Below, piece after piece: positions 23,895 to 32,056 of a stretch of 32,094 nt of DNA. The position numbers and the translations under genes were made by a program. The DNA comes from Crenobacter oryzisoli. Its GTDB lineage: Bacteria; Pseudomonadota; Gammaproteobacteria; Burkholderiales; Chromobacteriaceae. Each line of letters starts with the position of its first letter. Position 1 is the first letter of the stretch. The notes beneath the pieces are model-generated. The model worked only from the letters and a program-made list of their open reading frames with translations. It was not told where the DNA came from and made no database searches. The stretch covers positions 1 through 32,094 of the forward strand of contig NZ_JAUEDK010000052.1 in assembly GCF_030385785.1 (NCBI RefSeq). Direction: 5' to 3'.

Positions 23895-26561
23895 ATGCCT
23901 TCTGACAACCACCGCCCTGATCCCGACGCTTTGCTTGCCGCCAGCCCACCGAAACGCGGCCGCCTGAAACTGTTCTTCGGTGCCGCGCCCGGCGTCGGCA
24001 AAACATACGCGATGCTGGCCGAGGCGCGCGAGCAGCATGCGGCTGGCCTCGCTGTGTTGGTCGGCTGGGTCGATACGCACGGCCGGGCCGAGACAGAAAC
24101 GCTGCTCTCAGGGCTCGATTGCCTGCCGCGGCGCCAGTTGGAATACCGTGGCAAGCTCCTCGCCGAGTTCGATATCGACGCCACGCTGGCGCGTCACCCG
24201 GCGCTGGTGCTGGTCGATGAGTTGGCGCATACCAACGTGTCGGGGAGTCGCCATCCAAAGCGCTGGCAAGACATCGAGGAGCTGCTGGCGGCTGGCATCA
24301 ACGTCTATAGCACGCTGAACGTGCAGCACCTGGAGAGCCTCAACGAGGTGGTCAGCCGCGTTACCGGGGTTCGGGTCGGCGAGACGGTGCCTGATCGGGT
24401 GTTCGACATGGCGGACGAGGTGCGCCTGGTCGACCTGCCCCCGGACGATCTGCTCGCCCGGCTCAAGGCCGGCAAGGTCTACCTGCCCGAGGTGGCGGGC
24501 CGCGCCGCGGAAAACTTCTTCCGCAAGGGCAACCTGATCGCGCTGCGCGAGCTGGCGCTGCGGCGCACTGCCGACCGGGTCGATGACCAAATGCGTGCAC
24601 ACCGCCAGCAGCAGGCGCTCACGCCGGTATGGCCGACTCGCTTTGGTTTTCTGTTGCTGGTCGACGCCCATGGTGGCGATAGCGCGGTGCGTAGCACCGG
24701 CCGACTCGCCGATACGCTTGGCGCGCAGTGGCATGCGGTATGGATAGATCGAGGCAACGCGCCGCTGCATGAGCGGGAAAAGGTATTGGCGGCGCTGGCG
24801 CTGGCTGAACAACAAGGTGCCAGTACCCTGGTCATCGGCGAGCACAACCGGGCCGCGGCATTGGCCGCCTACGCTCGCCGTTACAATCTGTCGATCGTGG
24901 TGCTGCCGCGAATGGGGCGGCACTGGTGGCAGTGGGGTGGTGAAGACCTACTTGGAGAGCTCGGCCAGCGCGCACCTGAACTCGACTGTCTGGTGCTGGC
25001 CGAAACGCCAGGCTCGCCACGGGGCGAGCATCGGCGTAAGCGCGAGGCAATCGACCTGCGTCCGCGCCGCTATCTGTTGGCGGCCGCCGCCTGCGTCGGG
25101 GTGACCCTGGTTGTCTCGCCACTGGCCAGGGTGCTCGAGCCGACCAATCTGATCATGTTCTACCTCTTGGCCGTGCTCGGCGTCGCGCTGCGGCTGGGGC
25201 GCGGGCCGGCCGCGCTGGCCGCGGTGCTGTCGGTCGCGAGTTTCGATTTCTTCTTCGTGAGTCCGCGGTTCTCGTTTGCGGTCAGCGATGTGCAATATGT
25301 GGTCACCTTCTTTGTGATGCTGGTGGTGGGCCTCGTGGCGGGCCAGTTGGTCGCCCGTCAGCGCCACGAGGCCTCGCGAGCGCGCGAGCGCGAGGCGCGT
25401 ACCCGTTACCTGTACGAGATGGCGCGCGAGCTGTCCACTGCCTTGCTGACCGAACAGGTCACCGACACTGCGGCGCGCTTTCTGAAAGCCAGCCTCAACG
25501 CCCACATCGCGCTGTGGCTGCCCGACGAGCAGGAAAAACAACTGGTGCCACACAGCGACCAGGCCTCCGGCGACCATGGCGATGCGGCGATCGCCAAATG
25601 GTGCTACGACCACCAGCAGATTGCCGGTTTCGGCTCGAACACGTTGCCGCTGGCCCCGGCGCTGTACCTGCCATTGAAGGCGCCAATGCGTACCCGCGGC
25701 GCGCTGGCGGTGATGTTGGCTGAAACCACGCCGCTGCGCGACCCGGACAACCGCCGGCTGTGCGAAGCGGTCGCCGCGCTGATCGCGCAGACGCTGGAGC
25801 GGTTGCACTACATCGAGGTAGCGCAGCACACCTTGCTGTCGATGGAGTCGGAGCGTCTGCGCCACTCGCTGCTTGCTGCGCTGTCGCATGATCTGCGCAC
25901 CCCGCTGACCGCATTGTCAGGCACCGCGGAATTGCTGGCGCGCAAGCTTGGCCACCAGTCCGACGAGGCTGGATTGGCCTGGAGCATCGTCGACCAGAGC
26001 CAACGTACGACGCGGCTGGTCACCAACCTGCTGGAAATGGCTCGGCTGCAGGCTGGTGGCGTGGTGCTGAAGGAGGACTGGGTGTCGGCCGAAGAGCTGG
26101 TCGGCAGCGCCTTGACCGCGCTTGAGACGTTGCTGGCCGACCGTAAGATCTCGCTAGCCATCCCGACAGACTATCCGCTGCTGTTCGGCGATGCCGTGCT
26201 GTTGGAGCGAGTGCTGGTTAACCTGCTGGAAAATGCCACAAAATACAGCCCGGCCGGTAGCGAGATCGGCATCGAAGCCTGCGTGAACAACAGCGCACTG
26301 GAACTGACCGTCTGGGATCACGGCCCGGGTCTGCCGCCAGGCGACCCGGACCGACTGTTCGCCCCGTTCAGCCGTGGCGAGCGCGAGTCGGCGATTGCCG
26401 GCGTCGGGCTGGGGTTGGCGATATGTCGTACCATTGCCGAGGTGCATCACGGTAAACTCACCGCAGCCAATGGCCTGAATGGCGGTGCGCGCTTTACGCT
26501 CAGCCTGCCGCTCAAGCCCCAACCCGAACTCGACCCGCTCGCCGAGGAACCGCTGTCATGA
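23895..26561 (+). CDS. kdpD: Sensor histidine kinase KdpD
   Basis: An 888-aa membrane kinase that activates kdp expression under K+ limitation or osmotic stress. The order is: N-terminal KdpD domain with Walker A (G29-T37, GAAPGVGKT), a UspA-like domain (about 250-370), four membrane helices (about 395-500), a GAF-like segment, and the kinase core. The phosphorylated histidine is H665 in ALSHDLRTPLTAL. ATP-binding boxes are NLLENATKYSP, DHGPGLPPGD and GVGLGLAICR. The ATG at 23895 has no strong ribosome site. The gene overlaps kdpE by ATGA. Length matches E. coli KdpD (894). Confidence 0.96.
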   Translation: MPSDNHRPDPDALLAASPPKRGRLKLFFGAAPGVGKTYAMLAEAREQHAAGLAVLVGWVDTHGRAETETLLSGLDCLPRRQLEYRGKLLAEFDIDATLARHPALVLVDELAHTNVSGSRHPKRWQDIEELLAAGINVYSTLNVQHLESLNEVVSRVTGVRVGETVPDRVFDMADEVRLVDLPPDDLLARLKAGKVYLPEVAGRAAENFFRKGNLIALRELALRRTADRVDDQMRAHRQQQALTPVWPTRFGFLLLVDAHGGDSAVRSTGRLADTLGAQWHAVWIDRGNAPLHEREKVLAALALAEQQGASTLVIGEHNRAAALAAYARRYNLSIVVLPRMGRHWWQWGGEDLLGELGQRAPELDCLVLAETPGSPRGEHRRKREAIDLRPRRYLLAAAACVGVTLVVSPLARVLEPTNLIMFYLLAVLGVALRLGRGPAALAAVLSVASFDFFFVSPRFSFAVSDVQYVVTFFVMLVVGLVAGQLVARQRHEASRAREREARTRYLYEMARELSTALLTEQVTDTAARFLKASLNAHIALWLPDEQEKQLVPHSDQASGDHGDAAIAKWCYDHQQIAGFGSNTLPLAPALYLPLKAPMRTRGALAVMLAETTPLRDPDNRRLCEAVAALIAQTLERLHYIEVAQHTLLSMESERLRHSLLAALSHDLRTPLTALSGTAELLARKLGHQSDEAGLAWSIVDQSQRTTRLVTNLLEMARLQAGGVVLKEDWVSAEELVGSALTALETLLADRKISLAIPTDYPLLFGDAVLLERVLVNLLENATKYSPAGSEIGIEACVNNSALELTVWDHGPGLPPGDPDRLFAPFSRGERESAIAGVGLGLAICRTIAEVHHGKLTAANGLNGGARFTLSLPLKPQPELDPLAEEPLS

Positions 26562-27271
26562 CCGCCGCCAGCCTGCTCGTCATCGAAGACGAAGCCGCCA
26601 TCCGTCGTTTTATCAAGAGTGCGCTGGAAAGCGAAGGCTATAAGGTCTGGGAGGCCGACACCGCCGCGCGCGGTCTGATCGAAGCCGGCACGCGTCAGCC
26701 CGATGCGCTGGTGCTGGACCTAGGGCTACCGGATGGCGATGGCTTGACCCTGCTGCAGGACTTGCGCAGCTGGAGCCAGCTGCCGGTGATCGTGCTGTCG
26801 GCGCGCATCGACGAAAGCGACAAGGTGGCCGCGCTCGACGCTGGTGCCGATGACTACCTGACCAAGCCGTTCGGCGTTGCTGAATTGCTGGCGAGGGTAC
26901 GGGCGTTGCTGCGTCGTCGCACCGGTGCGGAAAAACAGGAAGAGTCGAAGGTGATGCTTGGCGATGTGACGGTCGATCTCTCGCTGCGCAAGGTCAGTCG
27001 CGGCGATGAGCCCATCCATCTGACGCAAATCGAATACCGGTTATTGGCGCTCTTGATTGCCCATCGTGGCAAGGTGTTGACGCACAGGCAGATCCTGAAA
27101 GAAGTCTGGGGACCGCATCACGTCGAACACAACCACTATCTGCGCATCTATATGGCACATCTGCGCCAGAAGCTGGAAGACGACCCTGCCCGGCCGCGCT
27201 TCCTAACCACCGAGACAGGCATCGGCTACCGCTTGACCAACGATTCGGTCAGCCCGACCGACGCCGACTGA
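26558..27271 (+). CDS. kdpE: KDP response regulator KdpE
   Basis: A 237-aa OmpR-family response regulator. The receiver domain has the acidic pair E10-D11 and the phosphorylation site D54 (LVLDLGLPDGDG), with the conserved lysine in TKPFG. A winged-helix DNA-binding domain follows (about 135-230; LTQIEYRLLALL, YLRIYMAHLRQKLE). It is translationally coupled to kdpD and is expected to activate the kdp promoter through the box at 19029-19045. The stop is 1 bp away from the stop of the convergent diguanylate cyclase gene. Confidence 0.96.
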   Translation: MTAASLLVIEDEAAIRRFIKSALESEGYKVWEADTAARGLIEAGTRQPDALVLDLGLPDGDGLTLLQDLRSWSQLPVIVLSARIDESDKVAALDAGADDYLTKPFGVAELLARVRALLRRRTGAEKQEESKVMLGDVTVDLSLRKVSRGDEPIHLTQIEYRLLALLIAHRGKVLTHRQILKEVWGPHHVEHNHYLRIYMAHLRQKLEDDPARPRFLTTETGIGYRLTNDSVSPTDAD

Positions 27272-27272
27272 C

Positions 27273-28910
27273 TCAGTCGCGACCGCGCGAAAACGCCGGC
27301 GCGTTCTTCCCTGCCTGCTTGACCTCAAGCATCGCCCGGTCGGCGCTGTCGATCAGGCTCACAGCGTCCTCGCCATGATGGGGGTAGAGGCTGACCCCGA
27401 CACTGGCAGACACCGTCAGGGACACGCCGTCCTTGTAAGCGATCGGCTCGCGGATGCAATCCAGAAGCGACGTAATGAACGGCAGCATGTCGAATTCGTC
27501 AGGCGTGTTCTCCACCAGGATGACGAATTCGTCACCGCCCAGCCGAGCAACGGTATCACCGCTTCGCAGGCGATTGCTCAGTCGCTGAGCCACGGTGATC
27601 AGTACCTGATCGCCGGCGAGGTGTCCATGGGTGTCGTTAATCGTTTTGAAATCGTCGAGGTCGATGAATACCAGCGCGATCGTCTTGCGCTGCCGCTGCG
27701 ACAGGTTGATCGCATGTTCCAGCCGCGACTGCAGTAGCAAACGGTTGGGAATGGCGGTCAAGGGGTCGTGGTGTGCCAACTGGTAGAGTTGCGCCTCGTT
27801 CTGCTTGAGCAGGCTGATGTCCGAAAACACGCCGACATAGTGCGCCCATTCACCACTCTGTCCGCGTGTGCCACTGATCGACAGCCAAGCCGGAAAGGTT
27901 CGCCCGCTGCGCTGGCTGAACCAGACGTCCCCTTGCCAGGTGCCCCATTCATGCAATTGCTCAGACAGGGTCTGGAAAAAGTTGGGCGGTTGACGTTCTG
28001 ACAGCAGCATCGTCAGGGACAGGCCACGGCAGTCAGCCTCACAGAACCCGGTCATCTGTGCGAAGGCCGGATTGACGCTGAGCAGGTTGAGCTGGCGGTC
28101 GGCGATGAAAACCCCCTCGCACATGTGTTCATACACCTTGGCGGCCAGTCTCAGCCGCTCCTCAGTGCGAATTCTCTCGCTGATATCCTCGATCATCGCA
28201 ATGAAATAGGAGGGTCTTCCATCCGGTGTACGTACCAGCGACACCGTCAGCTCCGCCCAAACGAAGGTGCCATCACGTCGCAAATAGCGCTTGTTCAGCG
28301 TGTAGCGCCGGATTGAGCCTGCGAGCATCAGCTCGATATGAGCCATATCGGCGGCTAGATCGTCGGCGTGGGTGATGTCGCGGAATGTCCGTCGAAGCAG
28401 CTCCACCTCGCTATAGCCAGTGATGTCGCAAAAGGTGCGGTTGACACGCAGGAACGAGCCGTCCGGCAATACGTGGCAAATGCCGAGTGGCGCTTCCTCG
28501 AAGGTGGCCCGAAAGCGCCCGCGCTCTTGTTCCAGCGACTTTGTCAGCTGCAGAGTGCGCCAATCGCTGTGGTTGAACGATGCTGGATGTGCCTTGAAAC
28601 GCAATGGAGAGTGCAGCTCCATCAGGAAGGCCGGTTCGTTATCGCTTCGGTTAATCTGGCCACGACAGCACAGCCGTCCGACTTGGGGAATGTCGATAGC
28701 GCAATCGGCGGGCGAACGTGCGATGTAGTCCGGGTCAAGGGGCCAACGATGCCCAAGCCAGTCCGGCATGCTGGTCAGTGGCCGCGACGCTTCCACGCCC
28801 AGGCAGCGGCGCAAGGCTGCATTGGCGTCAAGCAGGCTCCAGCCTGCATTCACCAGACCCAGCGGGCGGGTAGCCAGCCGGAGTATGGTCTGCTCCAGTT
28901 GATCTGACAT
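27273..28910 (-). CDS. PAS-PAS-GGDEF diguanylate cyclase
   Basis: A 545-aa soluble protein predicted to make c-di-GMP. It has an N-terminal region of weak PAS character (1-125), two PAS domains (about 130-250 and 255-375; EEAPLGICHVLPDG and HMCEGVFIADRQ), and a C-terminal GGDEF domain. The motif G458-F462 is intact, with an inhibitory-site R449-x2-D452 and the usual substrate stretch DLDDFKTINDTHGH. No membrane helix or EAL domain is seen. It converges on kdpE with only 1 bp between the stops, and no terminator separates them. It is the second c-di-GMP gene in the window. The ATG at 28910 has only a weak AAGAG site. Confidence 0.92.
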   Translation of the reverse strand: MSDQLEQTILRLATRPLGLVNAGWSLLDANAALRRCLGVEASRPLTSMPDWLGHRWPLDPDYIARSPADCAIDIPQVGRLCCRGQINRSDNEPAFLMELHSPLRFKAHPASFNHSDWRTLQLTKSLEQERGRFRATFEEAPLGICHVLPDGSFLRVNRTFCDITGYSEVELLRRTFRDITHADDLAADMAHIELMLAGSIRRYTLNKRYLRRDGTFVWAELTVSLVRTPDGRPSYFIAMIEDISERIRTEERLRLAAKVYEHMCEGVFIADRQLNLLSVNPAFAQMTGFCEADCRGLSLTMLLSERQPPNFFQTLSEQLHEWGTWQGDVWFSQRSGRTFPAWLSISGTRGQSGEWAHYVGVFSDISLLKQNEAQLYQLAHHDPLTAIPNRLLLQSRLEHAINLSQRQRKTIALVFIDLDDFKTINDTHGHLAGDQVLITVAQRLSNRLRSGDTVARLGGDEFVILVENTPDEFDMLPFITSLLDCIREPIAYKDGVSLTVSASVGVSLYPHHGEDAVSLIDSADRAMLEVKQAGKNAPAFSRGRD

Positions 28911-29021
28911 GATCGACTCTTTTTTCGACCGCCAACGGCTGCCGGTCTGGGTTTTTATTGATTAAGGTTTAGCATGCGCCATGAAACAATCACAGGCCGT
29001 TATCGTTTTAGCTTGGGTTTC

Positions 29022-29219
29022 ATACCACTTTGGAATTTTGTTGCTAACTGTTCGGGTTCTTCTGGATGACAGTATAGGATGTGGTTGGCGATATGATTAT
29101 TTAATGCCATTTTATTTAAATGCATTTGGCGTATTTTGCGGCCGTTCGTCGTCTACCTAACGGTTAATACCACTTTGCAGCGCTGTCAAGTAATCCTGGC
29201 TTGAAGAAAATACCACTTT
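29022..29219 (+). repeat. Three direct copies of ATACCACTTT
   Basis: Exact 10-bp copies start at 29022, 29167 and 29210 on the same strand, 145 and 43 bp apart. The first two are preceded by GGTT, making GGTTTCATACC and GGTTAATACC, loosely palindromic. A regulator binding site is the simplest reading. Confidence 0.55.
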
Positions 29220-29233
29220 CGTTTTCTTGACAG
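29183..29233. repeat. Nested inverted repeats around the third ATACCACTTT copy
   Basis: CTGTCAAG (29183-29190) pairs with CTTGACAG (29226-29233). Within it AAGAAAA (29204-29210) pairs with TTTTCTT (29222-29228). The two pairings share bases 29226-29228, so they are mutually exclusive forms. Confidence 0.5.
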
Positions 29234-29338
29234 TCGCCCACTCAAATTGAGATATGCATTTAAGATATTTCGTTTTGCTATTACGGTGTGAGCGATAAGG
29301 CTGTTTGCTGCATATCTTGACGGCCGAGCTTTACAAAA

Positions 29339-29578
29339 TCATAGCGAACCAGCGATGTTGTCTTTGTTGTCAGTAATACCGCTAAGGGTCTCTGCCCTTA
29401 ACTGCTCGAACGATGATTCGGCAGTCCGAAGGAGTTTCATATCAATTTCTGATCGGAGTTCGACAGCGGCGACGGCTATCGAGTCGGCTTCTCCAGCCAG
29501 TCACAGGTCTCCGAACTGTCGACGCTCTTTACCTAATGCGAATCTGAGAAGGCTCGGCAAGAAGGAACGCCTTGTCAT
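29339..29578 (-). pseudogene. Small gene interrupted by an in-frame TGA
   Basis: Reading the minus strand from ATG 29578 gives 25 codons (MTRRSFLPSLLRFALGKE and on), then TGA at 29503-29501, then 53 further codons in the same frame ending in TGA at 29341-29339. The second part (start LAGEADSIAV, end NKDNIAGSL) is acidic, helical and protein-like. It contains stretches such as SSFEQLRAETLSGI. Joined, they would make about 79 residues, with one W codon changed to TGA as the simplest cause. No ribosome site is clear. I recognise no family. A sequencing error, recoding or chance are alternatives. Confidence 0.4.
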
Positions 29579-29674
29579 GTGTGGCGCTTCACACGGCTGA
29601 CGGGCGTGCCGCCCCAAGGGGCCACAGGTGGAGTCCCTTATGCGCTAGGGCAATGCAACAATGCCGGAAGGGGA

Positions 29675-29884
29675 TCAGTGTCGAGTCAGCGCGGCTAGGT
29701 CAGACAGCATCACATCGCCGCTGATGTCGACTTGGAATCGCTCTGACAGTGTCTTGACGAAATCGGCAAGCATATTGGCATTGGCTATACCATCTCCGCT
29801 GTGCATCAGGAAACCGGTCGGGTCCGCCTCAATGGCTTTGGCAGTTATGCTAAGCGCGAGTGCATCTGCAAGGTTCTTTTTCAC
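29675..29884 (-). CDS. Small hypothetical protein (69 aa)
   Basis: The GTG at 29884 follows AAAGGGAATATC, a good ribosome site, and opens 69 codons (start MKKNLADALALSI, end LSDLAALTRH). It is soluble, with two likely helices and an acidic middle, and no cysteines. Upstream, CTGGCA and TATGCT with 17-bp spacing form a plausible promoter. The frame runs 55 codons further back, but that part is poor in protein character. I recognise no family. It lies 96 bp upstream of the interrupted small gene on the same strand, so the two may have been an operon. Confidence 0.5.
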   Translation of the reverse strand: MKKNLADALALSITAKAIEADPTGFLMHSGDGIANANMLADFVKTLSERFQVDISGDVMLSDLAALTRH

Positions 29885-29920
29885 GATATTCCCTTTCGCT
29901 GCCACATTGCTCTTGGTTTC

Positions 29921-29949
29921 AGCATACAAAAAAAGCGATATGCTGCCAG
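29921..29949 (-). promoter_or_regulatory. Possible promoter of the 69-aa gene
   Basis: On the minus strand CTGGCA (29949-29944), 17 bp, then TATGCT (29926-29921). Four of six matches each. It lies about 37 bp before the GTG. Confidence 0.35.
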
Positions 29950-30140
29950 TGTGGAACTGTTTCTGGCGTGGCATAACCTGCCATTCTGCGGCTATTGCAA
30001 GTCGGTTCCCCCATGTCACATCAGCTTGGCGTCGCCTCCACCGCATCACCGACTCTTCCGTTTGCGATGGGGCGATGCAGGGGATTGATACTCAGTTGCG
30101 CTCTGTTGTGCGAAAATCGTAGATCCCTAACCATAACGCT

Positions 30141-30248
30141 ATGGAGTCAAAACTGAAGCGGGTCAATCCAGTTGCCAAGTTCGCCCAGCAATTGCATCGT
30201 TGTGCGCCATTTCGCCCGAGTTCGACAGTTAAACGCGCAAGCCATTGA
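30141..30248 (+). pseudogene. Tiny basic ORF (NPVAK type), probably cut by the IS element
   Basis: ATG 30141 opens 35 codons: start MESKLKRVNPVAKFAQQLHR. The segment NPVAKFA resembles tiny basic conserved proteins of about 40-60 residues that carry an N-P-V-A-(K/R) N-terminus, seen in many proteobacteria as I recall. After residue 20 the resemblance stops, and this point coincides with the suspected IS1634 end (30202-30216). The likely reading is that the insertion truncated the gene and the last 15 codons are IS sequence. No ribosome site is clear. Confidence 0.35.
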
Positions 30249-32056
30249 TTCTTATAGGGTGAGTTTTGAAACGCTACCCTACAGAAGGGGCAACTGTTTG
30301 CCGGCGGTCGGTTTCTTGACCTGCAAAGCAGACAGGATGCTGGTTTGTTCCTGGCTAATCGATGAGATCCCCGAGATTGGCTGAGTGTTGTTCAAGGTCA
30401 CGCGGTGGTGTTGAATCCGACGCAGCAGTGATAGCGCCCGTTCGGGCGACAGGCTACTTTCACTGGCAGCAAGGCGCTGGCGCATTACTCGATACAGAAC
30501 CAAAGCCATGAAGCAGATCATGGCGTGGGCACGGATACGGTCCGGCAGCCGGTGGTAGACCGGTCCGATTTCGATTTCCGACTTCAGCACGCGGAAGCCG
30601 CGTTCGATATCCGCGAGTGACTTATAGCGCTCGATGACTTCGTCGGGCTTCAGATCAGCGGTATTGGTCACCAGCAGGAGTTTGCCGTCCATCAGCCGTG
30701 CATGCGCCAGCGCCTGTGCGTCGATGTCGTAGCTGAACAGCTCACTCTTGAGATTGACGCGGACGATGCGCGCCAAGTGTGCTTCGCATACCTCATGGTA
30801 GAAACGCGCCCGCGCGCCACCATCCGATAGCTTACGGCCTCGGCTACGTTTGCCGGCATCTTGCGCATCGAGTTTGCCGGTCCATTCGGCTGCCTTCCGC
30901 TCCAGCTCGGCGATCAGACGGTCGCGCTGTGCGCCTTGCTCAGCGGCGGTTTCCGGGTTATGCGCGATGATCAGGCGCAAGCCTTCCCATTCAAGCTCAC
31001 CGGTGACTTCCTGGGTTGCATTCAGGCAATCCGCCTGCTGAAACGGTGTCAGTAACTCGACGAAGTCGGAGTAGCGGCGCCCCGGCACCGCCAGGATGAA
31101 TTCGAGCGGCTGACCGCTCGGCAGGCTGATCGCCTGCAATTCGGCCAGGTTGTCGGTGGACAGCAGCCCACGGTCGGCGACGGCGATCACACGCCGGATC
31201 GGGAAACGCTGGATCACCTTCTCGATGGTCGGCTTGAGCGTCGTGACTTCGGCGGTATTACCATCGAACACTTCGTGGTAGAGCGGAATGCCGTCGGCAG
31301 TCTGCACCACGCCGAGCATGAACTGGCGGGCGATCACGCCTTCCTTGGCCATGCCGAATTTGCGCACATCGCCATCCTGCTGCGACAGGCCTTCGGCACG
31401 GATGGTGGTCATGTCATAGAACACCACTGCCAGTTCCTGATCGAGCAGCGGACGTAGCAACGCAGACACGACCTGGTCGACGGCGTCTTGATGCACGATC
31501 AAGGCATCCATCGCACGCAGCAGGTGCTGGTGCTCGATGGCTTCGGCAACGATGCCAGGCAGGCTGACGGTTTCCAGCCAGCGCAGCACACCGAGCTTGG
31601 AGTCGGGGTCGCACAGTCGATTAAGCACCATCACCCGAACCAAGGCTTCTATGTCGATGCTGTGGCGGGTACGGCGGAAGGCTTTGCGCAGCTGACCAAA
31701 GCCCAGTTCTTCCCAAAGCTCGGTCAACGCCCAAACGTCACCCAGTGCACGGGCCGATTCGAAGGTCGGTGCGACATGGTCAGGCATGGAACGACCGGTC
31801 AGGCGCAGTAAGCCGGAAATGACGGACTCGAGCTCCGAGCCAATCTGGTCAAGCCGTCCGAGGGTGGCGACGGTGCGTTTTTTGACGCGCCCATCCTCCC
31901 CCCGGTAAGACTCGACCAGTTGAACGTAACGGCGGCTGCCGGACTTGGTGACTTTGACAAACATGCCGTCACTTTATCAGGCATATAGTGCATGTCAAAT
32001 AACGGTTTTATGGTCAAAAACGTGCCACCACAAGAGTTTTGGCGAAATCGACACTG
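30202..32056 (-). mobile_element. IS1634-type insertion sequence, probable extent
   Basis: The transposase gene fills most of it. The left flank has GTGCGCCATTTCGCC (30202-30216). The right flank, read inward on the minus strand, has GTGTCGATTTCGCC (32054-32041). These agree with one gap and are good candidates for terminal inverted repeats, giving an element of about 1.85 kb. No target duplication was recognised, so the ends are uncertain by several bases. Confidence 0.5.
30279..31964 (-). CDS. IS1634-family DDE transposase
   Basis: A 561-aa transposase of the IS1634 group (IS4-like superfamily, DDE chemistry). The catalytic residues are visible: D184 (VVFYDMTTI), D264 (AVADRGLLS) and E454 in the Y-x2-L-A-D-I-E-R-G-F motif. 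Between the second D and E lies a long beta-strand insertion, usual for the group. The frame is intact from ATG 31964 to the stop at 30279, so the element may be active. A family-typical N-terminus (VKVTKSGSRRYVQLVESYR) supports the start. It ends close to the left inverted repeat. Confidence 0.92.
   Translation of the reverse strand: MFVKVTKSGSRRYVQLVESYRGEDGRVKKRTVATLGRLDQIGSELESVISGLLRLTGRSMPDHVAPTFESARALGDVWALTELWEELGFGQLRKAFRRTRHSIDIEALVRVMVLNRLCDPDSKLGVLRWLETVSLPGIVAEAIEHQHLLRAMDALIVHQDAVDQVVSALLRPLLDQELAVVFYDMTTIRAEGLSQQDGDVRKFGMAKEGVIARQFMLGVVQTADGIPLYHEVFDGNTAEVTTLKPTIEKVIQRFPIRRVIAVADRGLLSTDNLAELQAISLPSGQPLEFILAVPGRRYSDFVELLTPFQQADCLNATQEVTGELEWEGLRLIIAHNPETAAEQGAQRDRLIAELERKAAEWTGKLDAQDAGKRSRGRKLSDGGARARFYHEVCEAHLARIVRVNLKSELFSYDIDAQALAHARLMDGKLLLVTNTADLKPDEVIERYKSLADIERGFRVLKSEIEIGPVYHRLPDRIRAHAMICFMALVLYRVMRQRLAASESSLSPERALSLLRRIQHHRVTLNNTQPISGISSISQEQTSILSALQVKKPTAGKQLPLL

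Larger units (their letters stand above)
28911..29338. other. AT-rich regulatory or repeat-bearing intergenic region
   Basis: No gene is supported here. The segment is much richer in A and T than its surroundings. It contains three ATACCACTTT copies (29022, 29167, 29210), the inverted repeats CTGTCAAG/CTTGACAG (29183-29233) and GATATGCA/TGCATATC (29251-29258, 29309-29316), and TTGACA/TTGACG hexamers without convincing -10 partners. The diguanylate cyclase promoter must lie within its left part. Confidence 0.6.

Noticed and set aside
29355-29600. 81-codon plus-strand frame
   Set aside because: Shadow of the broken minus-strand gene; no initiation signal.
29661-30122. 153-codon plus-strand frame
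   Set aside because: No ribosome site and serine-rich shadow-like composition; the opposite strand has a better-supported 69-aa ORF.
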